Assembly (NCBI GenBank): GCA_037951165.1
Contig: JBBDHG010000014.1
Span: forward strand, 9,421,001-9,485,000
Direction of reading: 5' to 3'
Origin: Lophius americanus
Lineage: Eukaryota > Chordata > Actinopteri > Lophiiformes > Lophiidae
Length of the DNA stretch: 64,000 nucleotides
In this document: piece after piece, positions 40,001 to 55,000 of the stretch
Layout of the letters: every line of letters starts with the position of its first letter
Position numbering within the stretch: position 1 is the first letter of the stretch
Notes under the pieces: model-generated
What the model saw: the letters and a program-made list of their open reading frames with translations, nothing else
What the model was told of the DNA's origin: nothing
Databases searched by the model: none
Position numbers and translations under genes: made by a program

Positions 40001-43000
40001 CGTCCTTTACTATATTTCTTATAGTAAAGGTCTTCTGGCTTCTTTAGAGGTGCACTGATCGATTGGCCGGCTGATCGATTGGCGGCGGAAGGCTTATTTT
40101 GATATGATCAGTGACTTGCTGAGCAATTTCCGCATACACGAATGCCGGTAACACCAAGAATGAGCTACCATGGCCGCAAACATTTCAAAAACTAGGAAAT
40201 CTTTCACCGTTAATTATGAAAACACAAAGCTCACAATTTGTAACTTGGTAAGGCCAAAAATAAGATGCGGAGGAGCAATCAGAAACGTTCAGGGCAACAA
40301 ACATAATCAGAAACCAAAATAAATCATCCGAGGAACATACTATTGTTTCAAGAAGCTAACGTTGGCAGAACAGCCAAAGCTACCGAGGAACGCAGAGCCA
40401 GCCACAGGCCCACTTTACGCATGTATATATACTGTCCATTAAAGTTTTAGAACTTTTGAGGAAAAAAAAATCGGAATCGGCCAGTCAGTTAATAGAAATT
40501 GTTGATTGGAATCGGCCAATTTGAAATCAGTCTGCTTCCATTTAAAAAGATACTTAGCTCTACTGATTTTTGTTTTCAAAGGTTTGCTTTTTTTATATCA
40601 TCTCATCTCATATGTGATATATGACGATGCAAAGATGTATTTCCCACATCAAGATAAGGGTAAAGTTAAAATGAAATAGCTGTAGTATTTACTATGTGAG
40701 CACAGAATCTCTAAGGTTTTGGGAGTGTAATTCTGCTATTAGTTGTCCAAACACAAATGGGTTCAGTTACACATAGATAAAACATGTCTGTTCTTCAAAC
40801 TGGTAACAAAAAAATGCCAAAAAACCATGCAAGTGGACATGAAGGCGGTTAACCATGAATAGACATGTTGGCTCTTGAATTGGGACCTTGGTCAGCTGAG
40901 GAATGTTAACACTATGTTGTTTTTTGTCAAGTTGAGTGGATACTGATGGTTTTAGGACCACTCCTTACGATCAGTCACCTCAGCCCCTTCATCATATCCA
41001 ACGCTCCACCCAATAATGACTTTAGAAAGAAAGGAGAAAGAACGAGCACCCCACCTACATGAATTACAGAAGCCTACAGGGCTCAGCAATGCATGATGTA
41101 ATTCATAATTGAAAAAAAGAATTTCAATACATGCACCGTTGTGTTTATGTATAATAAGTACCATTTAGCTTTGTTATTGCAGTGTAGATTTTATTTATCT
41201 TTCTTTCCAATCTTAGACCTTTGAGAGTAGATTCAACTAAACTACAGTTCAATTTGTTCAAATTAAATTATCATATTCAAATAAAACACTGAACATGTCG
41301 TTATGGCTATATGCATACAGGCTGCCTGCATGAGGAAGTGTAAGATGAACAGAAGCCTTCATATGTTTAAGCAGCCTGAGTTTCCTCTCTAAGTGTACGT
41401 CTCTCTGATGATGTTAGCAGGTTACTAGCCGAGGCAATGGGTGGCCTCATCCCATTATGGTCAAATGTGACAAAATAGCAGAGGGCCAAATTAGGTATAA
41501 GAAAAATGTTGATATGAGCTATAGCTAGTAAATGGCCTTTTTAAAAGCTGATATATGAAAGAAGGCCGTGAGGAAGAAAAAAAAATTGATAACCAATTAG
41601 GTGAAAAAACAACAGTTTCTGAGCACATCAATTAGGAAAAGCATCAGGATTGTGTGTCCATGTAACATTATCATCTCACATTACACAGGAGATAATTTGG
41701 TTTACAATAAGTTTACATTCTTTGCATATCCCTCACTCTGCATTGGACAAACTACAAAACACACATTGATACATAGCTTTGGGGTAATTCTGCGCAGCCA
41801 TTATAGAAAGATGTCTGGAGTACAGCCACCATTTTAGTGAGGCCAGGCATGCCGGAACAAGAAGGGTTAATGGCTGCTGTTTGGGGAGTGGGGGATGGAT
41901 GGCATTGATTGCTCAGGAGGTTGACAATACTTCTCCAATTTGACAGTGGGGCTGTTATTAGATGAAGAGGCATGTTTTTTATTAAATGCATCATGTGATT
42001 TGCTATCACTCCAAGTAGGAGGGATGGTTCCAAACAGAAGCCATAGGTTGAACGAAATATTCCTTGCTATATTCACTTTGGAAATGATTTCAATCGCTTT
42101 CTGGTAGAGTAAGCAAATTCTCCTTATTTTCAAAAAAAAAGAAAGAAAAAGGTCGCCAGCCAACCTAATATTATGTACATATGTAGCCGTGAACCTTTGA
42201 AGTAAGTAATTTGCATACTAAAGATAACAAGCTGGTTGTCTCTGGCTGGTGGGACGAAAAACAAGAAAAACAAGTTAGACCAAGGCTCATCTGAGATTTG
42301 GAGTAGATCTGAAAATGTTTTATTGGAGTCAGTCAATTCGCTCCTGTGGACAAAGCAAAGCCTAATATAGAGAGGCACTTGTATCTGCCATATTAGAGCC
42401 CTGTTAGCCCTGAGCCATGGACCCAACCACTGTCTATTTGCTTCAGGCTACTGTCCTGGGTGTCTGTGTCCCACCCTACACAGTTCCACGCTACAGATCA
42501 AGCCCCCTGGGCCATAGCCATTGAACAGACGGTCATAATCGATAGCCCTGGATGTGCAAACACAGGGAAGACCCCGGCCCCCTCCGGACGCAATCTCACA
42601 GCTCACGTCAATACTCATCATCCTCAGTCATCTACCGCTACGCCAGGGAAACCGAGACGAGGGCAGGATTGCAGCTCCCCGGGTGACCTAACCGTGTACC
42701 TCCAACAAGGCATCCTAACTGTGACTAGCATGTGAAGGTTTCCATGGGAAACTCATCAAATTGCAGTTATCTACAAAAAAAGGGTAAACAGCCACACCTA
42801 TCCTCAATTAAAACAAAATAGGTGCAAACAAGTAAAATCCCTATAGCAACCCCGGGCAGTAAATCAAGGGCAACGAAATGCCTGTGCTTTCAGTGCAAGC
42901 TTCTCCAGAATAGACGTAGGAGGGAGGGTGCCTTTAGTAAAATTCACCAACATTCCTGTACACCAGTAACAGGACCTCACAATAACAGGAGAGCCCCTCT

Positions 43001-46000
43001 CATCCCACAGGAACTCTTAACATCTCATTCCCGCGCTAATCTTTTTTAGTCAAATTGGTGCCTGTCAAAACAGTTGAGTGAGGGAAATCTCTTAAACAGA
43101 CACTGCAGCAGTAATTTAATCACAATCAAGGCCTCCAACAGTAATCTGGATTGCAGCCAAAAATAGTGATAAATGGCAAGCAGTTAGAAAGAAGCACCAG
43201 CCAATCACGTGGCTTTCTTATTTTGTTTGTTCGCGTAAAAGCACATTAAAATTAATGGGTTTATAAAATGTACTGTTGTTACCCCAGGATCCACCCAACT
43301 ATTTAGGCATTTAATCCACTTAATATAGATATTTGTGAAGAGAACAACACCTGTGGTTAAAGCAGATAGATGCTGCTGAAAAACATATGTCTTGATTCCC
43401 TTAGTTTCAGCCAATCTGTAAAGATGCCTACATGCTCTCAAAGAAAGAGAATCTGCTTCTTCTCAGCACATATGTAAAAACGAGATTTGTTGGAGGCAGC
43501 TATCTCTAATCCAAATCAAATAATTGAGGCCTTAATCCCCCAGCAGGAAGTCAGGAATCATTTATAGAGCCTCTTTCAATGGGGAGGGGTTTATGGGTGA
43601 AGGAGTGTTGGGAGCTGGGCTGAGCGGATAGCGTTCTTTAACTGCTGACTTCTGTGAAGGATCTCATGGTGAGCAACCCATATGCTACCTCCATCTAAAC
43701 GTAATTCCATGTGCGACAAGAGGAAAGTAAATCTCACTGCCACTTGGGAACATATGGTCGAGTTCCTACATACTAACCGATAAGTTGACCAGCAGGTCTG
43801 GTGTGGTCTCATTAGGAATTATTATAGAGCGAAAAAAAAGTCCACATCTCACATGAGAACAGGCCAGCAGCAGAGGACAGGATCCAGAAGGCATGTCTGC
43901 CGCAGAAAGTCCAGTCACGTTTGTAGCTAGAAGAGATTTCTGGCTGTTAAGGGGAATAGACAAAGTGGCAGGGACAAGGGGCTAAATGTCCAGGGGCAGA
44001 ACGTGTTTCTACCTGCCCTGGCCTCAGCGGTGCTATGAAAGGCCACTGAAAAACAGACCTCCAGGCAAGACCACCACCCCCCCTCAACCCCATTAATCAC
44101 TCCAATTACAAAGATGAAAAAGAAAGAGGAAAAAAGATATGTGGGTGCCATAGATAGAAAGACTGGATGAAAATAGGCAAGCAAAATGACAAAAGAAAAA
44201 TACAGACACTGATCAATGCCCAGTTTCACCATGTACACAAAGTAACAGACAATGAAGACATATCTGAGGAAAGGGGTGGATTTGCATCCAGTTCCTGGGT
44301 AAATGTGTCTGTTGGTGACCAGCAAGTCTGGTTTGTCAAATAAACTGACTGCATTTGTTCAGCTCCAAGCTTTCACCAAGACACCACATTCCACAGGCAG
44401 AGGCCCCATCCCCCCTTACACTAGCTGGCCCCTTTCTATGCCTCACACAAATGCAACGTTTATAGGCTGGTGTGGCCAGAAGTTCACACTCATTGGTTCA
44501 AAGACCCTTTCACAGGCAGAGCAAACATTTTAGTGAATCACATCTGTGCCACCACATACAGTACCTTACGAGTTAACCCTTTCCCGCAGTTTCAGGCTCA
44601 TAACAAACTGGACCTTAGACACTAGATTTTCCAACTAAACTATGCACAGAGTTGCTTGGGGCCGCTCAGTGCCCCTCACTCATAACTTGATTTGAATCCA
44701 TTACGTTGGCTGTAAAGGGTACAGTGACATTTAGTAGATGGTTCCAATACGCAAAGCACTTATTTCACAAACTTCAGATTCTTGCCGCAAATTAAGTCTA
44801 AAAGGATACAAAACTATTTTACATATATAACTTATTACAATTTTTCAGCCTCTGGGAATCTGTTTTGTTGTGAGAAAATAATACACTACTACATTCATGT
44901 CAAAGCAGCTACTGGCCGTTTCTTCTGGGTTAAAGGCTTTGGCTAAAATACCTTGCATATCTCACATCTTTCGAAGAGCAAGTATCCTCTACACCACAAT
45001 GCTAATGGCAGCTTGAGACATCACACGGACCTGATAGGCTTTATATACATTCTCATTATACTGACAGTGCCAGGAACTTGATACATTTACAATCAACAGA
45101 AAGCCCCTCACTACTATTAGGACACATCACATCTAATTACAGATGAAATGACAGAGGTCAAAATGCCTGGAGTCAGATGGCTAAATCCCTTCTTTGTATG
45201 GTGTATGGCGGTGGGTTAATAATGTAATGGGTGGGGGGCTAGACACTAGTCCCATCATGGTTTCCTCCATCAGAGAAGTTATTGTTTTGACTATCTCTCT
45301 GAATGTGCAGTATCATATGTTCAAACCATAAGCACAATTCACAGCTTTCTGTATAGTCTAATCGATAGGGAATGATTTCTCTGTTCAGAGCCAAAGGTAT
45401 CTGGTTCCTCTCAGCTAGTGTTAAGTGTGCAGGGGCATTCCACCTCTGACAGACCAGTACCCCCAGGGGAACCGCACTGGGACGGTGCAGCCCGTCACGC
45501 ATCTGGAGCTCATCTCCAGGGTCCGACCAGCCACTCTATCTCTATATCTTAGGCTACTGGATGAGCCTAAGACAGCAGAATCTCCGAAAACATGAGACAA
45601 CATCCCACCAGCCTCATAGTTAGTGAGGGAATCCTTGAACCCCAATTTAGGAAATTTGACATTCACTCATTTCACTGTCACTGCTGTAAAGTAAATTGTG
45701 AAATCATTATGCAACTATAATTGGCCAGCTGCTTCAAAGTTCACTCAGTTAGTAGCTTTTAAATAGTTACAGTCTCAATTTTTGATAAGGCTGAAAATGA
45801 GAATGCTGTTTTTGTAACTGCATTATAATTCTATGTGGCCGGCCGTATAGTTATTATGTGTCATGATGTAATGGTTAATAAAGGATGCTGGCATCAAATC
45901 AGACACACTGTAGATAATTAGCCGAGTTAACAACCTCTGCTCATCATTATACAAGACATATTGCACATCTTTACAGAGGATAAATTGCACATAGTTTCAA

Positions 46001-49000
46001 CACACAAATTGCACAAAGTATATATTCTATACCATGCCTTCATAATGTGTTGACCCAACATATGCAGTTATCCTACTTATACCTGTCCATAGTTTCCTAT
46101 CAGCTGTGTTAGTTTTGTCAGGATATGCTTTTTAAGAAGATAAAAAATGAAGCTTAGAAATGCTTTGTCAAAAAGGAAAATAGAATTAGCTGATATGATG
46201 TATGTTAATTAAGGTCGGGTTATTCTAGAAGTGTCAGCGACAGTAAACTGGTCACCGCCTTCACCTTTAACTGTGGAGTTTTTTACTGCTGGAAAAGCAG
46301 GTGTTCCATGTTGCACTATGGCGCTTGTATCTACAAAAATACCCCAGGACAATTGTGAAAATCGTTGGTTAATACATCATTCATTAACCACAGTCTTAAC
46401 AGTGATTAATTAATAATTAATTCTACTTCTTCTTCCTTTGGCCTCCTTACCGACGTTTGCAAACAGACATATTATATATCTTTCAAAGTAAGCTGGTTCT
46501 GGAGGAAATTAGGTTTTGCGGGTAAATTATTGTGTTTAGACAAAAAGATATTTAGATTGTTGAAAGCCTCAAGAAATAGAACTCAACTAAACTTACTTAA
46601 TCATAGTCTTTGCAGCAGTTCCACCTATAAACAGTCATAAATTTGATATATATGATGAGATTAGATTCTCCAATGGAAATTGGGTTATTGCAGCAGCATC
46701 AGAGGATATGATATAGATAACCGAGCAAACAGACAGCATCGAAAGTCATACAGCAGCAAAAAAAATCACATACTGGGAATAGTAAAACTAAAAAATGCAC
46801 AGGCTTACATTTTCCAATAACAGATTTACAAGTAAGCAGATGTTTGTGCGGTGCTTGGTTTATTTATTATCTCTTATTTAAATTGAAGTGTTACACAGCT
46901 AACCTATATGCCAGTAACACTAAAGAATGTTTTCCAGCCATGCTAACCTCATAAAACGCAAACAGCTCCATTTGATTATCTAATCTGCCATGACTTTTTA
47001 TGTACGCTCTCTCATGGAAAGTGCTCACACATTACTTATTGTTAACAGTCTCAATATGCATTACATTTTTTGCTCTGATGTTGTGCTTTCCATCATCAAA
47101 TAATGTTGCTGCTTTTTCTGTACAAATGGTGTGACCACAACATCCCTTTGCTGATAACATGGAGCTTCCTTAGGTTTTCTAATCACACATTATTTAGGGC
47201 AGGAAAACCTGAGATGTCTTTGTTTGACCAGATGGCTAGCTAATCAAGACCGACTCCTCTGGGGGTTGGAGCATCCCAAATCTGCCACAAACATAATTGA
47301 ACCACGTTCCACGTTAATATGCTGATGTTTGTTGGAAAATAGCCTTGCGATCTGATAAACACTGTACACATCAGGCAGACAGAAAGACCCTCAGCATCTG
47401 TTTTGAGTAGGCAGGATGTACTTATATACAGTATACTCCAAGGAACTCCAAACTAAACGACGCCAAATAATGGAGAAATCTTCTAACATATAGTTCTTAT
47501 AAAAAAAAAACTATATTCACTGTCATCCCCGCTGTTAATAATTCAATTTTCTGTGCCACTCTTTAATCATTTACTAACGCGGCTTTTTAAATTATTGACT
47601 GCAGTTGACATGGTCCATAGTACTATTCACAGTGTGATTGTCTATTAACCAGATCAGCTATAGGTCAGACCCTGAAGCGTTTTTTTTTTTTCATGATACA
47701 AAGATTCCATGCAAACCTTTAAACATATGAAGTGAATCCAGAAGTTAGTGGGATGTAGACATTAATCTAATTATTTTACTCTCTCCTGACAAACTAATAT
47801 TTTATTCCTAGAACAGTAAATATATAAATTGATAATAAAATGTTCAGCCCCATCCAAAGCATTACAGTTTTGTTCATATTAAACATTAGCATGATGTATT
47901 GAAAAATATCTGATTTTTTTTTTTTTTTATGCGGATCTCTTGAAATCTGATAATATAATAAACATCTGACTCATAGTGTGTTTAATCATATTTTTTCCCA
48001 TACGTAACCGTGTGTATAATGATGTAACATTCAGGATGACTAGCTCAAAGTTTTGACAGATACATATAGTTTTGGCTTCTTACGATGACTGTGATTCAGG
48101 AAGCAGGCAGCTTTGGAGGATGTCCAGCACTGTAGAATGTAAATGTGGAAGCTGAGCTGTGAACACATTGCCTTTAGTGTAATGTGACGGTTCCTGGGCA
48201 GCAGCCAAGAGTCTTTTTTTTTTTTTCTTCCTTCCTCCTCAGATGGCCACACCCTCTTACAGGCACATGATTACACTCAGCTTGTATTTGAAAACTTGGC
48301 AGATGCACAACTTGGCCACATGCTTCTATAAACTACACAAGTTTTTGGCAAGCAGCACGATGACTTTGCAGACTGAAAAGCTGGAAGGCTCCAGAGGGAA
48401 ACCTCCTGCAACTTTTTCACGATAGTCTCCTCCGCAAAGCTCTGCTGAAGGTGCCAGTCAGCTTAAGTTATGTGTTTACCAAAGGGACTTGACACACTGG
48501 CCCAGTTAGCACCTACAGTCAGGTTGACACCATCTTGGATCTCAGCCAAAGCAATTGCAGGAGACAGCCAAGAAAACCACTGACAATATACAACTTTCAC
48601 TTCAGACCTCCTACATGCCTGGCCCCCTCTAAAGGAGGGGCAAAGCCCCAATGTGACTCAGCCGGCACTTAAATACAATCCAATAGTATTTTGGAAAGGG
48701 TGGAACATAGCATTTTCATTTGATGATAATATTATTGGCAATCCATACTGGTCCTGTTCGCCATTAAGAGATATTAGAAGCTAGAGGTGGATGATACGAC
48801 TTCAATTTGATATAATGATTAAAATTATCAACAATTTCGATTAAACTTTTAAACCAACTAATGATTGATAAAGATTATGTATTTCATATTGATTTTTTAA
48901 ACAGCACAAACATGCCAAAAACATGACTTTGACATTGTTTTTGGTATTAGCTCCCCTCACAATTTCCCAGAAGACTCACCCTCACCATGAACCCAAACAA

Positions 49001-52000
49001 TCTCAGATTTCCGACATTACTGTTAAATGTATGTCTTACCCTTGGGAGGTTGGGGCGCAGTAGGTAGAGTGGTCGTCCATATAACGGTAGGTTTGTGATT
49101 AGGTCAATGTCCTTAAGCAAGATACGGAACCTAATTTGCTCCTGTTCCATTTGTGTATGAATCATTGTGCGAAATGGTAAACGCTTTTAATGAGCAGGTG
49201 ACAACTTGTATGGTAGAGTCTGCCACCATTATATGAATGCGTGAATGAACAGGTCAATGCTGACTAAAGGTGGGTTTACATGTGACACTTTTCTCCTACC
49301 CGAATTAAACCTTTCGAATTTCAATGTCGGTCGACAGTTTAACAAGACCTTTGATCTTTTCCAACCCGGTGTTTACATGCATCGAATCATCTAATCAAAA
49401 ACGCTTTCTGACATGCGCAGACGATCCACACTTCAGTGCATAAGGTGGTGATAGTTCCTCCACGAGCTGGGTGCCAACCGCCAACATACACCCAGAAGAA
49501 GAACATGACCAAGAGGGCATGTACTGAAGTGAGTTTTCGTCCATCTAACCGTCCAACCATGTTTATCTCTTTAAAAATTTTGGTGTCTAAATGACCCTCT
49601 GATCCCGACAGATACCGTTTTGAATTCGCAATATTTAAAATGAGTCGCAGCGTTGAAAAAACTCAGCCCGAGCATTACATCAGGGCACTGGTCATGCGCA
49701 GATACAACTCAAACAGAAAGCTTTCCAAAATTGTGTTTACATGCAGTGACTCGGCCTTCAGAAAGGCTTTCCGAAAGGATTTAGACTAACTCCTTGCAAA
49801 CAAATTAAATCTAATTCGGAAAGCTTCTTTCCATTCGGAAAGAGGTTTTTATATGCGCATTTTCTTACTGATTGGGTGTCTTTTCTGAATCTAATCGGAA
49901 TAAGGTTGTCGATGTAAACCCACCTTAATGTCATGTCATCAGTCGATATGGACTCTCATTCAATACTACACTATTGACACGCATATCTACATAAAAACTG
50001 ACACATGTTCCTCCGCAGCCTCTCCATCCTCATCCTCAACTCCCCTGTAAACTCTCCGCGCTTGTCTGGAGGAGATAAAGGTGTGGAAGAAAAACAACTT
50101 TCTCCAGTCGAACAGTTCCAAAACCGAAGCAATTTTAATTGGCACGACATTCCCCTCTCTTCATCAGTCACCAACCCCGGCGTAAGATTCGACCCTCAAC
50201 TCACTTTTGAATTCGACATCAAAAACATCTGCAAGATCTCCTTTCATCATCTCAGAAATATTTCCAAACTCCGTTCTTCACTCACCTTGAGTGATGCTGA
50301 AAAGCTGGTCCACGCGTTTGTCTCCTCCAGACTGGATAACTGTAACGCACTTCTCATCGAGATCCCTGATGAAAGTCTTCAAAGACTTCAGTATGTTCAA
50401 AACAGTGCTGCAAGGATCCTGATGAGAGTTCGTAAACACGAACACTTCACCCCTGTTCTTCATTCCCTTCATTGGCTTCCCATCTCCAACAGGATTGATT
50501 GTAAGATCTCTCTCCTCACTCACCAGTGCATCCATGGTAACGCACCCCCCTACCTGAAAGAACTACTCACCCCACTGACCTCGACACGATCCCTCCGTTC
50601 TACCCAGTCATACCGCCTCCTCCTTCCCCGGACTAAGCTCAGCACCATGGGTGATCGAGCCTCTGTTCTGCTGCCCCTCGTCTGTGGAATGCCCTCCCTG
50701 ACCATCTGAGGGCTCCACAGACTAGTGACACATTTAAAAAAGGACTTAAACATTTTCTTTTTATCAGAACCAATAACTTTTAATTAACATTGCTGCTTTT
50801 CGGTCATGTTTTTATTTAGTTATTGTTATATTTTTTATTGATACTTTTATCTGCTTTTACCTTGTAGCACTTTGAGATTTGATCCATTGATCCAAATGTA
50901 AAGTGCGTTATAAATTAAATGTATTATTATTATTACCTTATGTGAGGAGCTTGGAGTGTCGAGCAGCAGACTACACAGTCACTATATACATTCTGTTTAC
51001 CTGGTGATAGATTTTAATATTAGTATTTAAAAAAATTTAGGGAGACGTTTCAAATAAAGTCCAACGTTTTTTCTATTTTTGCACTTTTCAAAATATGTGA
51101 ATTATTGCTGTATGTTGATGGATTAAATACAATGATATTTTATTTTATTATTACTTGTCACCTGTAGTGATCAGAGTAGCTGTACAGGAGACATAACCTG
51201 TAGAGGACCGATAATTTTACACAACATTTATAATAGATAACACATCAGATACAAACAAATCTTAATTGTCCCCTTGATGCCAAGTTTAAATAAGTCTAAC
51301 ATGCATGGGATGTGTATCATCGCAGGAACTTTTGTGTGTCACAGAAGAGCCTGTCTGCAGAAATAACAGGTTGCTGTACGTGCAGTGCTGAAGATGAATG
51401 TTTTTAGCCTAGCCTGGCATTTTCCTGGTTGTCAGAGCGGATGGTCAATGTAATATAGCTAGACTAAATGTGGCGCATCAGAGGGAAAGGGAGTATTATA
51501 TAGTTGGCTTGGTGTATTTTTGCTCATGTCATCCACACCGTTTTGCTTGCATCGTCATTCTGAAGGATTGACTTCACTTGGAGTGACGAGAGGCAAATGA
51601 CCGTACTCAGAGCTGTATTTTCTTAAGAACAGTTACCAGTGCCTGCTTTTGGGAAAGTATTGATAAAAGTAACAGACATTAGCAAAATAAGAACTTTCTG
51701 AGGGTATTAATGTTAATTTTCACTTTTTCAGTTAATTGCCCAGCCCAACTATAAACTTGACTAAAGACTTATAGTATAATAGTATAATAGCACAATCCCT
51801 AGAAAAGATCTCCCCCCAAAATAATTCACAAGAAACTTTCAGGCACTGAGTTGGTTACCTGTTGTTATTTGGTATGGATTGAAAGACACTATCCGATTCG
51901 ATGCCTGATTACACTGTTGAAAGTAGGTTAACTTTCAATTCAAACACACTTATTTGCAAAAAGTAAAATAAAAATCAGCTTTTCAAACAAAAATAAGAAC

Positions 52001-55000
52001 TCTAAACTCTAAAGACATATGAATAAATATATCATAATCCTATAATTCAATGACACAAAGCACAGTAATGGTTATGTAATTGAGGTTCCTTCACATGGAA
52101 TCTGTGTTTCAACATAAATGCTTTGTTGGTTTCAAAAGGACTAACAGGTTAATAACACTCTGCAGAAAAGACCACACACGGTACAAGGACGCCAGCACCT
52201 CGCATACTGCAAGGGTCATTGGAATGCACCGTGAGAAAAGTAGACTACATACTTGTACTGTATATATAAAAATACTGTATAAAGTGAGCCTATATAATAC
52301 TCAAGGAGACTTTGCTCAATAGTGTCGGATGACCTTGGATCTATTTCCATGCAGCTGCCAAAGGGGTTGGGGAATGTCTTTCTTTCATTTGGCTATTACC
52401 CTCTCGATGTTTGCCTTCATTAAAGAGCAGGTGTTGAGATATGCTGAGTAGGAGCGGTTGTAAAGGACGAATGGAACCAGTAAGGGTGTGGGGAGGTGGG
52501 CTTGTGGTTTCACTACTGACTGATCAAATTACAGCAGGCATCAGTAGCTCAGTTTCCATTAGAAGCAAGGAAGTCAATTCTCCAGGGTCAATCTTGGGAA
52601 AAAAGTGTGACAACTCTAATGGACGTGCACCATTTGCATTTAAATGTGAAAATTTTTGCCTTTCAATTCAATCAAATACAGGTGAGTAGTGAAAATGTAC
52701 ATGAGTGGGTCATCCGAGAAATTATTTGCATGACGTTGCAGGGGCGATTAGTCGAGCTGAAAAGCAAACACCTCATACACAAAGGCAAAAGGCCTTGCGC
52801 TCTTAAGCGATATACTTGGCAAATCAAAATGAAATGGGTCCATTGAGAAAAGCACAACATGCTCTTCTTCCCTGCACCTCTCACCTTATTGCATGTGAAA
52901 TGGCATTTGTAGAAAGGAACACTCAGACTTCAAGAGGTACAGCGGAAGGGAAACATTTCCCCCAAAGCAAAACACAAAAGAAATGGATGATAAAAACACA
53001 AATATATTGAGTATTTTAACAGCACAAACGCTATAATTATTCCCTGTGAAGTGGGTTTCACAGGGGAAGAATCATCCTTTTTAATATGTTTTGGGACATA
53101 ATTAAAATTTCTAGTAGTAAATGAATACATCAGTTAACCTTTTTATTTGTGGCTCTAACTGAATCATAACAATGCTCGAAAATACTGTTTAGTTCTTGTA
53201 CATGGCTCTTGTTTTGTCCCCGTTTTCTCCATTTAGGATGTTTTACCAGTTTATATATCATAAAACAGTGGAAACCATTCTCTCATTTTCATTGGGATCA
53301 CCTTGAAATCCCCCTCAACGATGGAAGACATCGTATAAATTAATAACAAAGCCATCTAGATCCAATTCTCTTGTGTGCATGTGGCAGCGTCATCATGGCA
53401 GAGTCTTCCAATTAGTTCTGTTTGACCAGTCTCTGGTGCGGTCAATGTGAAAAGGACTGGACCCACTATCCAGTCTGTGGGCAGCAGATGTGCCCTTTGG
53501 GACACAGACAAATAAAAAAAAAAAAAGTGTTTCTTCCTGCTCCAGAGGGTCCTCACATCCAGCTCCTCCCATTCAGGCCCTTTGGCTTTTCTTTTACAGC
53601 CCCTGTGACACTGACTGAAATGAATTGAAAGATCACCAATCAGAGACGTGTCTACAACATGGACACGCACCCACCCACCCCCATCAAACCCCCTGTCTCT
53701 TGTCGGGAGCCCCTGGTGGGAATGTTCCCTGTTTGAAGAGTTAACTCTTTAATTCCGTCTGGAATGTTTCCTCTGGGTGGGGCACCGTAGTGTTTTGAGC
53801 GAGACTACTATCCCTCTTCTCCTTCCCCAGCACTCCCCTTCATCTCCCTACTAAATTCAATACCTCTATTTCTGGGAAGGGGGCACATCCACACTTGGCT
53901 GTGAAAAGCTGGTCAGCACAAAATGAAACGTGGTCTATGCCAGCATTATCACACCTTGCCCACAGCACAATGATTTTTTTTCAGATAAAGCTGAAATTGC
54001 ATTGGCATGTGAATTATTTCACTTCCACACGGACTATTAGAAAAGGCGATTTAATAGATGTTTGTCCTCCACACCATTGTACCAAAAATCATATAAAAAA
54101 AAATAGTTAAAAGGTCGATTTAAAAAGTTCCAGTGATAGTGCCGTTTTTCCAACTAATAAACAGATGGCATAAAAACATAGTATGCACTGCTACACCACA
54201 TGGTGGTATTGGCAATTTTACATTGATCCAGATAAATATTTCATTTTCAAAAATGTCATCAGTTAAGCTCATATATGAAGCTCATATATATTATAATGTG
54301 GTTATAATAATATGCCTGCAAGCTATGCTATTTGGATTGAGGAAGATAATACATTACAAGATGTAAAAGAACCAAAACATTTTTCATTTTGTCCTTCCAT
54401 ATGAGACTATTTTTAAATACAACACACAATTTAAATTGAGTTGGATGTACCAATATTTCACTGAAACTGGAAGTGCAGTATACAATTACGCAGCACTAAT
54501 TGTGTCATTGTAGGCAATTGTGTCAGGATGTTTCCACTCTGACACAAATTCAACTGTAGCCATAACAGCCGGTCTACCTAATGCACAGAGCAGCATTAAT
54601 CAGAAAAAAAGGCAATCCAGAGCTAGAAGCATGACTGCAGCCATCCAACTCAACCACCCAAGAACGACCGTTGGTAAAACAAGGTCCACACTTCAATGCA
54701 TCATTTAAATGAATGTGAGAACACTACCCCTCAACTCCTCCTCCTGGACAAACTAAAGCCCATATTGTGAAAGACTGTTTTACTGTTTTGCACTTAATAT
54801 AAATACATACCCAAGAAAAATCTGTCTAGCAGACAGTGCTTCTATTTTAATTTATTATGACTATACTAAGTTGGTCACTTAAAAAAATGTTTTCAAAATC
54901 AGTATTATTTTACAGCTTTAGTGTGCAAGATTTAGGGGGTATTTAGTGGTATATCTTTGAACAAATGGAACATAATATTCATAACTACGTATTTTTTGTG

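Noticed and set aside
43927..44325. 132-codon frame with hydrophobic stretches
   Set aside because: The apparent membrane segments come from Phe/Leu-rich translation of AT-rich DNA; no homologous pattern recognised.
49051..49125. Possible tRNA gene on the plus strand
   Set aside because: The B box is degraded and the sequence continues into a known type of SINE body.
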